Below, in pieces: positions 46,662 through 60,390 of a stretch of 64,000 nucleotides of DNA. Origin of the DNA: Ustulina deusta (taxonomy: Eukaryota; Ascomycota; Sordariomycetes; Xylariales; Xylariaceae); the NCBI GenBank assembly GCA_023159155.1, contig JAJNNX010000001.1:1054001-1118000 (forward strand), given 5' to 3'. The notes under the pieces are model-generated. The model made no database searches. It was given only the letters and a program-made list of their open reading frames with translations, and was not told the DNA's origin. Position 1 is the first letter of the stretch. Each line of letters begins with the position of its first letter. The position numbers and the translations under genes are program-made.

Positions 46662-49600
46662 TCAAGTTACCGTCCAAACGGGGGCTTTTGATAAGACCTG
46701 GCGGCCTCGTACTTCCACTCCAATGAAACCGGCAAAACGAACTCTCGGGGCGTCTTTGGGGGGTGATGCTGCTGCTACCGGTGTTGTCGTGTCAGTGAGG
46801 ATCGAGGCTGTGCTACCTTTTCTGCTGCTGGCGGGATGCGGTGCACCGCCGAGCATTGTCAACATACCACTCTTTGTCTTCTCGCGCTTTGCCGCCTTGT
46901 CGGCATCTTTGACATTCTCCTCGGCTTCGTCCACCAGCTCCGTCAATGGCGGCAGGGGCGTTTTCTCTTGCTCCATAATGTCTGGCTGCACTATTTCCCC
47001 TGGCATGGGGTATGTCAAGGCCACGTCGCGACTCTCGAGCGGCAGGTTGGCAGCTATCCCCACCGCCAACTCCACGATCATAGACGCACTACCATCTACA
47101 CCAGCCGGCGGGGGGTCGACAAGATACCGGTATAATGTGGCGGTAAGATTGGTTGTCGTCATCTTGGTGAAATCAGTACGGTGCTCTCCGCTTTCGGGAG
47201 AGTTGAGCGTGTGTTGAAGGCCGTCCAAGGTTGCCATCCGCCAATTTACTACCTTGGCTGTTAAGGCGTCAAACTCTTCCTGGCTATTCATGGTGTACGA
47301 GTACCTGCGGATGTTTTGCTCGATCTGCTTTAGATGGCAACTTAGGTCAACATCAAGCGCCGGGTGGAAGCACTTGTTGAAGATCTCCTCCATAACCCAC
47401 CGCGAGATGATGGCTCTCCCAACAGCCGTCATCTCTTGCTTACCCGTCTTCACCGCATCCGCCGTCACGTACCGTTCGATCCAGCCCGGTAGGGTGCTCC
47501 AGTCTTTGCGGATGTTGAATGCCAGGTTGTTAATGGCCCCGTTGAGCCGGTTGAACCGTGTCGCGTACTCACTGTCATCAAGTGCCGTCCGGGATTGCGA
47601 CATACGTTGGTTGGCAACGGCATTCTGTAGCTGTTCTATCTGGGATGTCATTTGCTCAATCTGCGTTTTGCCATCGAAATAGAGTCTCTTGACATTCTTG
47701 TATTTCGTTACTGCGTTCAAGGTAAGCAATTTTTGTTGTAGATAGATATCCGGCAGTCCTTACCGAGATCCTTGAATTGCTTCTCATGATCCACCCCTTC
47801 CGATGGTTGGGGACTGTTTGTGCGGTTACGATCCTCAGTACCAGGCCCCTCATACTGCTGCCGTTCTCCAGCACCGCCGGGCCGGAAGTTAGGTGCAGCG
47901 TTACCAGCACCGGGAGCGGGTGGAAGAGAGGTCATGGTGTTTATCGGTCCTTGGCTATGCCGATAGGCGGGTGGAGGGCCAGGAGGAGGGTCGACGGATC
48001 GCATTTGTTTATCATTGTCTGCCGATTTACGACCTTGGCCCGGTGCCCCAGCTTGCGGTGGTGGCGGAGGCATACCTTGAGATGCCGATGCTTGTGGTTG
48101 CGGTTGCTGCTGCAGTGAGGCGAGTTGTGGTTCGTGGGGCGCTTGACTTACAGCCGGGGATTCCTGCGCCGAGTGCAAATTATCCGGCGATTGCTCTGAG
48201 TCGGTAGTGGGTGATTCATGCGACAATTGCGAAACAGTTTCCGGATTAGGTGGTTGCGAACTCTCGGTAGTGAGGTGGCCCACGTAAACCGAGGAGGGAT
48301 TGCTGCTGCCCTGGTACGTTTCCTGCGGGTGCGCGTAGGGGTACGGACTCTGGGCGGGGTCGACTACGACCTGCCCGTACAATTGCTGCTGTTGCTCTGG
48401 CTGCTGAGATTGAGCGTGGCCCAGTTGTTGAAGCAGCTGAGCTTTGTGTTGCGCAATGGCCTGTTGCTGGTGGAAGGCAAGTTCTTCTTGGTCATACGGC
48501 GACGGCTCGACGGCCTCGGGCGGTACGGGTCGAATGGTGGTGTTTGGTAGTGCTTCTTGCGAGGTCTGTGCAAGTAAATCCTGATTAGACCGACCAATCG
48601 AGTACGTGGTTTCAAATTCGCCAATACCCTGAATTGGTGACTGTTGAGCGTGCTGTTGCTGGACGAGCTGCTGCGGTTGGACGTGTTGCTGCGGCTGAGG
48701 CTGGGGTGGAGGCTGTTGCTGCTGCTGCTGCTGCGGCGGCGGCGGCGGCGGGGGTCGCGAGGCCGATCTCGGGGGAGGAACCCAGTCCGGGTGATCAATC
48801 GACCGGGTCAGCAAGGGGTTCCCTTTCGTGGTATTGCTCGCTCGTTTTGACGGTCTGCGGACTATCCCAGGGGCGGCGTTCTCGTGAGATGGCTCGTGAG
48901 CGTGGTTATCGGCAGGGGGTCGACTGGAGGATCCGGAAATCAGATGCCTAATCAGCTTGCGAGCCGAGCGCTTTGGTTCGCCGGGCGTGGTTTGGCTGTG
49001 GGGGAGCGACGGCGGCGGGCCCGCGTGGACGACAGGAGAGCCGCCGGAGACGGTCTGCGATAAGTCGTCGGCGGAGCTAGAGGCGACGCCGAAGGTGGCC
49101 TGGGTCTGCAGCGGGGTGATGTGCTGCGAGTACCGCGCCGAGTGAGAACGTGAGACCAACTCGGCGAAGTTATCGTGGGGTGGTTGCTGGGGCTGCTGGG
49201 GCTGCTGTTGTTGCGGCGGTCTGGCGCTGTACGCAGCGGCGGGATGGGGGCTGGGATTGAGATTGGGCTGATTGAGGGGTATCGCGGTCGGCCCCGGGCC
49301 AGGTGGGGGCGGCAGGAGGGGATTGGCCTTCCGCAGGACCTCGCGAGGTTGGCCGTTGCTGGGATTGACTAATGAGAAGAGCGACGGGTGTTGTTGATGC
49401 TGTGGTGTCTGCGGCAGTGGCTGTTGTGTTGGCAGCGGGTGCGGGTGCGGGTGGTGGTGTTGCGGAGGGGGTGGTGGCAGACTGTGCCTATTCTCGGCCT
49501 GTGGTGTCTGCGGTGCCTGTTGTGCTAGCAGCGGTGGTTGCTGTGACGGCGTTGGCGGCCGTTGTTGATGTTGATGTTGTTGTTGCAGTTGGCGATGGAA

Positions 49601-49912
49601 AGAATCGGTGGAGCCAAGCGACGGGGGCGGTCCAGGCGAGGCTGAAGGGGGGTTGCTCGAGGAGTCAGGGCCAATGCCAATGCCAACGGTTGAGACTTTT
49701 CGTGGGCCGGGAGGCGGTTGGGATGGCGAAGCTGCAGGTGGTGAAAGGGGCGGTGCTGCGGCGGCGGGTGTCTGGTGTTGCTGCTGCGGTTGTTGCAAGT
49801 GAAGCTGGTGCGGATGCTGGAGAGCGGCCTGCGGTGGTTGCTGCGGCGGCTGCTCGAGCAGGTTGTGCTGCGATCTATTGCTGTGTTTGCCGATGCGGCC
49901 GAAGGAGGGCAT
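46662..49912 (-). CDS. Large Gln/Pro-rich protein with conserved C-terminal helical region, unknown function
   Basis: Two exons, 47764-49912 and 46662-47710, join across a 53-base intron and give 1065 residues. The ATG opens MPSFGRIGKHSNRSQHNLLE. The first 700 residues are extremely rich in Gln, Pro, Ser and His with many PPP, QQQ and HPH runs and are surely disordered. The last 370 residues are well ordered in appearance. They contain a coiled-coil-like stretch (TQIEQMTSQIEQLQNAVANQ), then FNRLNGAINNLAFNIRKDWS, TLPGWIERYV, ISRWVMEEIFNKCFHPALDV, EIVQPDIMEQEKTPLPPLTE and, at the end, FAGFIGVEVRGRQVLSKAPV. I do not recognise a named domain; it looks like a filamentous-fungus-specific conserved protein. 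A signalling or polarity scaffold is possible but not shown by sequence. Confidence 0.75.
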
Positions 49913-50215
49913 CGCTGTGCTGTTTCGACCTGTTTAGCCCGTGTGCGTTGGTCCGTCTACTATTTTGGTTTCCAGCGCCGGTGGGACGACAAAGGAATAG
50001 TGTAGCTGGGCGCAGGCAAACAAAGCGCGAGCGCACAAACCGGCTGTTGCAAGCGCAAGAAAACGCCAGCAAACCAGAGCGAGAAGGGGAAGGGAAAATT
50101 AAAGATGAACAAAATAGTTGAACACTTTGGATAGGACCAAATGCACGACGAGACGTTGCCGTCCCCTATTCTCGTGTCATGTAGTGCAAGTACACTACCT
50201 ACTTGTGATCTGCTT

Positions 50216-50247
<32 letters not shown>

Positions 50248-53200
50248 TCCGCTTCCGCTTCCGCTTCCGCTTCCCCTGCCACAGACAGCTGATTTGTCCA
50301 GTCTAAACACCGTCAGTCAGTCGATTGAATGTGTACCTGCGCCTTCTTCTGCGCATTGCTCGCTCGCTCACCCGTGCCGTAAAGTGCTGCAAGTGAATAA
50401 AGTATGTAAGTCGGTCGCTAAGTCTGGAGGTACCTGAAGGAATCACTGGTTCGAAGCAATATAAGACAAAAACCACAGCCAGAGTCAATGTAACCCAACG
50501 CAACAACACAGAGCAGAGCAGGGCAAAAGCAACCCAACCAACAAAATGCTCTGCAGATTGACTGCGCTCGCCCTACACTCCCTGGGTAGCGTGGTGCACC
50601 GGGGTTTGGTCTGCCTGGGTCTGCCTGGTGGTGGTGGTCAAGGTCACTGTTTTGGACTCCTCCAGTGGCGCTCCAGTGGGAGAGGGCACCGAGAGGGGGC
50701 TCGTTCAGTGCTAACCTACTTCTGCTTCTACTTCCGCTCCCGCACCTCCAGGTCGGCGCTCGAGGGGGCTGTGCTGGAGCATATACCTGCACCTGCCTAG
50801 TGGAGGTACTACCTAAGTAGGTTAGTTAAATATGGAGAGTGGGATCGACACATCGACAAGGCAAATCGGTTCTCTGGGTGCATCTTGTCTAACGTCTCTA
50901 GTCTAACCAGTGGCAATTTGTTGTTGTCCTTTTTATTTTATCAGCCTGGGTATTATATTGCCTGCCTTCCAATAATGAACCCTGGGTAAGTGCCCCAAGG
51001 AGGTGATGAAAACACATGTATGCTAAGTGCGTAATACTGTCTGTCTATTGTACATAGCGTTGTGTTATATTCTGATGGCTCTAAGTAACTGGGTCGAGTA
51101 CTTAACGAGCACCTATACCTACCAGATAGGTTAGGTACTTACTTAGGTAATGCCTGTATGTCCAGAACCTTGGATTCAGATTCCAATGTTGGTCCAGTCG
51201 CCTGGATACAGCATACACTATCTAGTGACCTCCGACATGCCTATACGCTAGTGTACAGAGTGTAGCGAAACTAAGTAGTGTAAGCGTGGTTCCGTTGATA
51301 TACTCTACCTAGAATCTCGGGGTTTGCCTCTTCTGCTTTCACGAGCCATGGCATTGTTGTTGTCCCTTATCAAACAAAATTACTACCAAGGAGTGTTGAA
51401 AGGGCAAAAGCAACGGTCACGGGTGAGATGGGACGGAAAGAAAGTAAGCTAGATAAGCGAGCTGAAGGGAATGGCGCTGCTGTAAGTACACAAACGTTGG
51501 TGAGCCACAGGTCGTAATAGGCAATACAACCCAACTCGTCTTCAGTAGGATGACCGATAACGTTTAAAGACCAACATCTATAGTAGGTATCCCGAGTCGC
51601 CGACCCGAATTATAACTAAATAACAAGCTACGTAACCGTATAGGCCGCCTAGTATATACTACAGGGAATCCGACCGACGCCAACTCGGCCTCCTCGACGG
51701 GAAATGAAGAACTCAAATTTTCATTTACACGTGTGCATCTGCTTCAACAGACATGGAGCGTTGTAGTTCGTTGCATCAAGCGATCAGTGTGGTCGTGTCA
51801 TGTTTCCATTTTTAGCTACAACGAGCCTATACCACACCTAGTAACTATATGTACCTAGGTAGCGTCCATGTACCTATACTAGATAGCCTGGTTCAGCTGG
51901 CCAATATGAGCAATGAGTCTCTTATTTTCTTGTATGTTGTATATTGTCGACTCGCAGCTATTACCTATAACTACCTAGTATAGTTGTAGTATATAATATA
52001 AGTATCCGTTATTTTGAGAAGGCTTCTAGATCCCTTAGACGAAAGCTAGTTCTAGAATTTCCGCTGTAAGTCTCTTAACAATAGATTAATTATCTGTTTT
52101 AGCCTCACGAGGAGCTAATTCGGCAAGGCCGTACAGGAATCCAGGCTCTCGTCTAAACTTACGCCACTTACTATGCTATAAGTACTATCATATGATATCC
52201 ACAAACCGTGTGTGTTTGGTGCATTCGGTGCATTATGACGATGCTATCAACATGGGTCTTTGTTGGTTGTTTCCTAATCGTATAAACGACTATTCTTGGA
52301 CCGGCCCGTCAACTACGATATCTAGATGGACCGACTCTGAATTCCGCGTGTCGTCTGTTACCGAGGCTCCCGGTGGCTGCACCCTGAAAAGCCCAGCAGC
52401 TTATGTCTACGACGAACAAGGCCGCTAGCTCGTTAAGGGAAACTAATTGGACTGCAACGTATGTTGTGAAGCCCGAGGCTACGATATGAAGGTGAAGAAT
52501 ACCCTGTATAGTCTAATACTATGTATATAGAGAATGGGTTCAGGTTAAGCTGCATGTTTTTTGCATTCTGTAACCCAAATCCTGGATAAAGCACAACCGA
52601 TGGCACCGAGGAGGGAGGTGCATAGAAGATCTCGGCGTCAAAATATGGCTTGCACACTACATATCTCTGCAACGAGGAAACAGGATATCGATAATCGAAT
52701 TGACAATTGCTCTGCGAAGGATAGGTCAAGATTTTGGTTCGTGATATCTCTACACAGACAGCGTTGGCTAACAGCACTAAACTAGATACAGTAGGTGCAT
52801 TTTCCGTCCAGTTTACTTACCTCAGTTTAGTGTAGACGCTAATGTATACTATACCTACCGCTTCTAGAACAAGGTACCTAGGTGTTTATTCAATCCCCGC
52901 CAAATTCTATAAATAGCCCGTCGCATGACACTATCTACTTGTAGGGGTCCCTAGCCTTTTCAAACTGCCCCACTCTGTTTCTCATTCTCTCGCGAATCAG
53001 TCATGGGCAAGATTACAATCGCCCCAAAACAAGCAATCGAGAGGAATATCAATCATCCTGGTGTATGTGTGTGTGGTTTGAGCCGACGAAACCCTCCATT
53101 CATCCATTCATTCATCCATCCCTCTATCCAAGCAACATAATAAAAACACGAATTATGTTATCTGGGTAGTTACCTCATTCATGGCGTGTGACATAGGTTA

Positions 53201-55799
53201 CAATTTTTGAGTGTGGTCAGCATACAAGGACTCTCCCCCAACAACGCAACGTCATTTAGAGAACTCTTTTTTTTTTTCTTACATACTATGTATAATTTCT
53301 TCTTGTTGAATGCAACATGACTAGCACATGCATGCCGAAAAGTACCGACATGTCAGGCTGGAATACAACGCTGGACAGCTTTGGATGCAACAGCGAGGCA
53401 TATTCTACCAAGGAACGCCGGCCACCGCTGACATTTGTAGAGGGTGGAAGAGGATGATGATAAGTCTAACGAGGTCGAAAAGATGGTGCTGAAACAGGCA
53501 ATCAACCAAGGACACTAGGATAGCCCAACCAATTGGCTATTCCTCGATCCACCCCAGCCGCAAATGGCATCCTCCATGTCTATCGCACTCTTGCCCAATC
53601 CGGTTCTGATGAAGATATACACATCTAGCCATTGTGCGGCTGTACACGTACTTTCACGTGCGTCTCCCTCTTTCCAGTCACCGTGCCGCACCATGGGAAC
53701 GAATCGGGGGTCTCGAACAGTGATGCCATAGCAGATAAAGCCGCAGTCGAATCCCTCCAAGGGGGCGAAGAGGCGTCAACCTCTCAGAGCTGGTAGCAAA
53801 TCATCACGCAACCTCCAACCGTCCAGTGTCGACAGCCTTCCCACAGAGGACCCAACCGACGCGCCGAGGCATTCACCGCCAAATGCATGTGCTTGGGATG
53901 CAGCTATGCAGTCACCCCATTCATTAAGAACGAGATGGATATAGATGATACTATGAATATAGTGTTGCATATCTGCGCGCAAGCATCGGCATTTGCCACT
54001 CAGCCTCCATACTACTCTGACCAGACCTCTTTGTCAGATGTTCCCACTTCATACCTTTAGTGGTTGAACGAACGCCGTCCCCAGTAATCTCTCGACTTGA
54101 AGAAGAACGTTTAGGTCAGCTCAGCCACTATCGTGCCAGACCGACTCAACAGTCGTGAGGAATAACTCATGGGTGAAACACCTCCGACCTCGTAACGCTT
54201 TGATTGGTTCCCCTGACTTCCCTTTTCTGATACCGAAGAGTGCGTCGCGGCTCGCCGAGTTCCTATCGATTTAAACGTCGGTTTCGTGCGTTGAGTCCTC
54301 TCCAGAGCGTTCTCATCGAGACAGATGATCTGAGATAACCAAGAGTGTAATCGGACCTATTCGCGTTACGTTGAGCCATTCCGTGGATATACCAGTTGCC
54401 ATCAAAATGACATCGGTGGTGTCATAAGGAAGGGAAGAAATAACACTTTGGATCGTTCTGAACTTGCCATCCGGTGGCGGGAACTTCCAACTATGAGCAT
54501 GAGTGATGATTGCTGTTGCTGCGTGAAGGCTTCTAACCCCTTCGGTTCCTAATCATTGACTATGCACATGCTACTTCTTTGCAAGGTGCAAGGTGGCCAA
54601 CTCGAAATTGTTGCTATCTACGTCATCTCAGGGCGAGAAGCAATGTCAGCGACTGCCCTCCCCTCGGTCCTGTCCGCCATCAACTATAATATGCGCAAGG
54701 AATTTCTGTTATTACATCATCAGATTGAGAAAATTTGCCAAGGCCGAATAGACCCATGGCTAGCTATAAAAGTCCACTACACGTATATTAAAGTTCGAAA
54801 GCTTGAGTCAGGTTATTGTAGACAAGGGCCTTGTTAGTTTCAACCTAGTGTAACCACTGATTGCCAATGTTTCATTTGTACGTGTTTGTATTGAAGATTA
54901 ACTACAGTGGACGGCAAATTCCGCAATACTATTCGCGAGAACACACAAAATAGGGCACAGATACCGCGCTACTTATTTGCGAGATCCCTTGTTGAGTAAT
55001 ATTGCCCAGATCATATTTCTTATTTCGTTTTCTCATGTCGTTGTAGCAAGATAGTAACCAACACAATAGGGTTGTCGATTGTACCGTCGTATAGTACAAG
55101 CAAGGTTCTCCAGGCTCTCGCGGTCGACATTGAGCTAGGCCGAGCTGTATCTGTGGGATCATCCGTATACGAAAGGTGCAGATGGAGACATTAGTGCGGA
55201 GGAAGAGACTAGGCGCCTGCCTCCACTATTCAAGCACACGGACATTTCAATTTGAGTTCATACGTCTTTCTACTTTCAGGAAATGATAGCAAATCTGGTA
55301 GTGATCGGATTATTTTGAACTTTACACAAGTTCATACATTGCCTCTAAGACACCAGGTAAATTGAGCTTTCCATCGTTTTTTCTTTAAATATATTGCGTT
55401 CTCGGGTTATTGGGACCAAGTCAGTTTAGCTAGGACACAAGTCAGTCCAGATACAGCGTATACTAGGTAGCCTTAGATACTGAAGTAGACACCTATAATT
55501 AACACTACTTACCTCATGAGTATATTACGTTGCCTCTTTACTAAGAAATAAACTAAACTTACACTTCCTAGCATAGTTATTACTTAATTTTCTTTCTCTT
55601 TTTTATAAAAATTAACGCTTCTATGTATATATAGTAAGTGTGCCCGTGTCCAAGGATGCTCGGCATGACACATTATTAAAAACAAAGGCATAGTTAACTT
55701 TTGTTCCACTCAGTCATTCTTCCTTCGTTAAAAACGAAGGCAATACAAAAACTAGTTCAACTCGATAATAACCCTTCAGTTGGTCAAGTAGTACACTCA
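49913..55799. other. Six-kilobase gene-poor region
   Basis: No gene is supported across almost 6 kb. The first 400 bases are the upstream region of the Gln/Pro-rich protein gene, with CTG and CTTCCG microsatellites at 50215-50275. Short open frames at 50546-50800, 52192-52428, 53515-53982 and 54556-54837 show no family resemblance and no coherent splicing. Many TACCTAGGTA words occur at 51110-51140 and 51835-51880. From 55400 on the DNA becomes AT-rich before the polyketide synthase remnant. Confidence 0.45.
50215..50275. repeat. CTG and CTTCCG microsatellites
   Basis: A CTGCTG tract is followed by TTCCGC hexamers. It lies in the presumed 5' region of the Gln/Pro-rich protein gene and may be transcribed in its UTR. 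Confidence 0.8.
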
Positions 55800-58700
55800 T
55801 CACGCCACTGTTGCTTCTGTTCTCTCTGCGACCACGTCCCCTAGTGCCTTAATGCTATAGTCCCCTAAGATATCAAAAACCGCCACGCTGGCACGAAAGT
55901 CTCTACCAATCCAGTTCCTTAACTCCACGGCCATGAGAGAGTCCATGCCGTAGCTAGATAGTGTCTTACCAGGGTCCACGTCTTCGTTTACAATGGACAG
56001 TGCCCGTGCCATCCTTGTGACGATGGCTCTACCACGATGTCTGCTCGTCGCTTAGGGTCGGTCGCCTGTTTGAAGAGCAAGGCGAAGTCCTCCTCGGCCG
56101 CGGCCCTGTCGGTCTTTTTGGACGCCAGAGCTGATGGCCCAAGTCGCGCGAACCCGGAAAACATCGGGTACTGTACCGAGTGGGGGGGAGTTTGTCCTCG
56201 ACTATGGAAGTCTGCAGGTGTGACTGCACCAGGAAGAACTTGGGGTCCATCGCTAGTGTCATCGTCGATCTCGTCACTGACCACTCTATTGCAGCTGGGT
56301 CCTAGCGTAGACGGCCATTTGACCGGTGCTTCCTGCTGCCGAGTGTATGAGAATTCTGTCGGTCTTTTTGATGCGAGCCAAATTGATAAGGCCATGGTAA
56401 GTCGTTGTGCCCGGATTTATTACCGAAGCTGCAACGTCAAGTGGAAGCAAGTCTGGGATCTTGGAAACGAAATCATCATGCTCTCGTACATAGGTTCTCA
56501 TCCCCCCCTTTGTAGGACAACATACTCGATCTCCGGGCTGCAATCGGGTACCCGATGTTCCAAATGCGCCTGCGGCCTCCGCTAATGTTCCCACTCGAGT
56601 GACGACCCCGGCACACTCCAGGCCCAAGATGTCGTATTCTAGACGACCAAGGGCAACGAAAAGATCTCGGAAACTTAAGGGCCAGAACTTGGTCTCAATT
56701 TCTACCTCGTGTGGCCCAAGTTGCATATCTTTTGCCTCTGTTGAATCCTGTGCGAAATGCATTGTGTCAAGCGCCCCCGGGATTCCGACAACAAGGTGGA
56801 GTGGCGCACCGTGAGACCAGCTCTCGCTTTTCATAGTTGGAGATGTGAGACTCCGAAGTCTTTGTCCCGCGGCGACCCTTTCTACTAGCCTACCCGTATA
56901 TAGAAAACCCTCGCGAACGATATACTCTAGCTCTGGGGATGGGGTCGAGGGAAAATTCCCTAGAGCAAAAGATTGTCTTAGTACAGAGGAAATCTGGTTT
57001 GCCATCTGATTCAAAGCGTGCTGTTCGCTATGCGAGCTACCGTCCAACGGTGCTAATGACTCAATCGCCAAGGTGACTATCCGTTTACCCTGGTCTTCGG
57101 ACCGCAAGGTACGGAGGAAACCGCTGACGAGACTGAAATATGGGGAGATAGAGCTCGCATGAGTAGTAGACGTGACCCAAAGTAGGTTTCGAAATCTCCG
57201 AGCCAATCTCTGTAAGCAATAGAAGTTGTTCTCCGAGATTGTAGCTACGAATGGCTTCTCTATTTCGAGCAACGAAACGAGTATAGTGTCAGAATCACCA
57301 GCAACTTGTAGTAGACGATCGTTGTCATCCTCCTTCATAACATCCGGCAGTAGAAATGTTTCCACCAAGACTCCAGTCTGAGCGGATCTCCTGAGAAAAC
57401 AGTCGACTAGCATGTTGTGGTAGTTAATATGATCATCAATTATGAAAGCGATTCGTGGAACAGAAGCAGTCGGAGTAACTGTCTTGTCGATCTCATTTTT
57501 CTTCTGGTTTGCTGATTGGTGCTCCAAGCTAGGCGTCTTTCTTAGTATCAAGAGATGCGAAAGCTGACAAGCTTCGACTTGGCTGTCTCCCAGCTCAGGG
57601 GCAGTGGCATAAAAGCCGGGCGCTTGAAATTGCAGGCTCCATTGCTCCACAGGGAGCTGTGCTGGTGTTATTCCTGAGATGATTAGATAGCCTGCTGGTT
57701 TTAATAGCTTATCGGCATTCATAAGAACACCCTGAATATCCGACGCGGTGTGGAAGTTATTGGATGCGATGAGCAAGTCGCACCTCTCCTGATTGAGCAC
57801 CTGTTCTTCCATGATATTACCCAAGTCCAGACATTGGCAAGTTAACCTATCATCGCGATTCTTTACTTTTTCCATCACTAGTTCTATGACAGAGGACGAC
57901 GGATCTGTGAAGGTAGATGCAGAATAGCTTGTGACACCGTTGGTCATTTCTATTTCCTGGAGAATAGACAAGGGCTGCAAAGCTGTATCTTCAGTGCCCG
58001 CGCCAAATTCGATTATGCGAAGCCCAGGATTTTCGTGAGAAGCTAATCGCAGAAATTTGCGGATTATGTTATTGCACGATTGGTTAGCAAAGTGCCGACC
58101 TAGAATGGTTTTGAGTTGGGGTGCTGTAAGAAGCTCAGCTTTGGCTTCCAAGCAATTCCGTAAAGGAGCTTTTTCTCCTGCTGCCTCCGTCTCACTTCGG
58201 CCCACTGTGTACGGGATACAGATGCCAGCTCTACGTGTCCGTAGACGAACGCTACAGAGTTGTCTTCGGTCAGTGCATAGACGACAGCTTGTGCGCTGCC
58301 AGACACTGCCTGTGGTGCCTTCAAACGAGTCAAAAGCTTCAAAGAACCAGGCGAGTGCAAGGTCGGATCCACTAGGTGCTTGGCTGAGATCCATGGGTCG
58401 GACAGTTGCTGCACAATGATCGTGTGCTGCATTTCCGTGATACCCTTGGACGCCTGAGTGAATATAAGCTAGGCAGCTGCGTCCATAACTGCAGCTAAAG
58501 GAATACGCTTCCAAGATTCCGACGAGGACGCCACCTCTGATCGCTGAGAGAACAGTGACACATTAGCCATGGAATGATCACCACCATTCCATTGAATGTC
58601 CTCAAGGATTGGAAACGGCCACTCGTATGAATACCCTGCTTGATCCCGCATGAAGCGATAAAAATCAGCAGCTTCAATAGACTTTGAGCAACATAACGAT

Positions 58701-60390
58701 GATTCTTGAAACGCATGGATAATACGATCTGCTTCCAGAACATTTTCGTGGACACGATAAGTCGAATGCGTGTCTGGGTGATCGACTTCAACTTCAACTG
58801 TACACCGGCAACATTCGGTCCAACGGTCATTGCTACGGGCAAAGATTCTGATTTCAGATTGCCTCGAAGACTTTGTAACTTGATTTTGACTAATTGGTCG
58901 CAGCACCAGAATCGTTTCGGTGGCCTCGTCGATGTGTTGAGTCACTTTGATTGGGCTCAAGAACGAGGCACGTCCAATACGATAGCCAACAATCTGTCCA
59001 CTATCCGCGGCTTTTATGGAGATGAAATATTGACTTGCCGCCTCGATAGCCATAATTATCATGCCTGCACCAGGTACAAGTATGGTGCCACTGATGGTGT
59101 GTCCTGCCAGCCACGGAATGGTTTCTGTGCTGATGTAGTTTCTCTAACGGGGCTCTAGGGGATTCTAATCATGCACTGGCTTGCCTAGGAGCTCACTGGC
59201 ACTTGTAAATGGTTTTTTCGGGCGGCATCTAAAGTCGCGACTCATCCTTGGATCGATTCGGTATATAGTGGAATGATCGAAAGGGTATTCTGGCATGTCT
59301 GGGAGAGGACTGCGACGTTCGATAAGAGAGTAACCTGCCTTGGCTCCCTCTTGGCGTATTGAGAACTCATTCTCGTTAGCTGCAGCAATGTCGAACTTGC
59401 ATCCGTGACAAAAAAGGGCTCCTACGGCCTCTAGAATGGTTGATTTTGGTGACTTGTGCCTGATTAAGAGAGAATGGTATCGAATGCGGTTCTGAGCCCG
59501 TCTGTTTGAGGCTGCTGATGAGTCTTGCTTTGCCTGGCCATAGATATCAAGGAGAATTTCTTGTAATGGGCGACGCAACGCTGAGTGGGGACCAACTTCA
59601 ACCAAGTCTGAGACATTGAAATTGTCTGTTCTCGCAAATACGTTGAGTGTGGTTGCTAGCTCATTCCCATCATATATCAACGCTGAGACTGCTTCAGAAA
59701 ACCTTACCGGAGAAATCATATTGTCCACCCAGTATTTCGGAGCTTTTAGTGCTTCCGACGATATGGCTACACCGGTTACTGATGAAATCATCGGGATTGG
59801 TTTCCCAAAAGGAGGTTCTGTACTTTCTTCGTCCGAATAAATTGACGACTCTAACAGGCCCATGTAGCTGGGCGCTATCACTTGCATGGAGGGCGAGTGG
59901 TATGCAACACCACCAGTGTTGAACTTGCGAGCTCCAATTTGGTTCCTGTCCAATTCAGTTTTGATCGTGTCGATGACATCTTCAGTGCCAGAGAGGGTAC
60001 AGTTTCTTGGACTGTTCATGCAACAACAGCGACGCCCTGGCGCACGTAGGTCTGGACATGCTCGTTGCTTAAGTTGACTGACATCATCGCACCAGTAGTG
60101 GACGGTGATAGAGATTTTGACACGTGTTGGAGTTTTGCAGCAGACTGGCCTCGATAGTAGGCGATCTTACATGCGGTCTCCGCGGACACGGCACCAGCCG
60201 CGTATGCAGCAGCAATCTCGCCTGAGGAGTGGCCTACAACCGCAACAGGAATAATGCCAAAGTCTGCTAGGAGCTTAACCAAGCCGATCTGGATAATGGT
60301 ACAAAGGGGCTGGCTGTAATCCGGGTGGTCACCTTTCCTTCTATTTATCATCCGTGCGCAAGCTACTATTAGTAGCATTGCGGACAACAC
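55800..60390 (-). pseudogene. Broken highly reducing polyketide synthase (AT-DH-MT-ER fragment-ACP)
   Basis: Minus-strand domains in order: AT (about 59200-60390, active-site GHSSGE), DH (58300-59160, a GH motif and TILVPGAG region), methyltransferase (about 57500-58130, with a damaged SAM loop EFGAGTED), ER first half (56286-56900, ending at IHSAAGSTGQMAV), then a post-KR linker (56040-56280) and ACP (55800-56012, SSYGMDSLMAVELRNW). The KS is absent, and the second half of ER with most of KR is deleted. Two TAG stops at 59165-59167 and 59144-59146 stand where tryptophan is expected, and a third at 58469-58471 stands at a glutamine position. Frameshifts lie near 60020, 58130 and 56025. The gene end seems intact. 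It was a non-iterative-looking fungal type I synthase of the highly reducing class; product unknown. It is certainly non-functional. Confidence 0.88.

Noticed and set aside
48634..50121. Plus-strand frames of up to 249 codons opposite the Gln/Pro-rich gene
   Set aside because: They are antisense to CAG/CCN-rich coding DNA and translate to Val/Ala/Leu/Gly low-complexity sequence.
53515..53982. Two adjoining minus-strand frames that might form one gene
   Set aside because: No family resemblance, no good splice pair and no start context. The frames cannot be joined convincingly.
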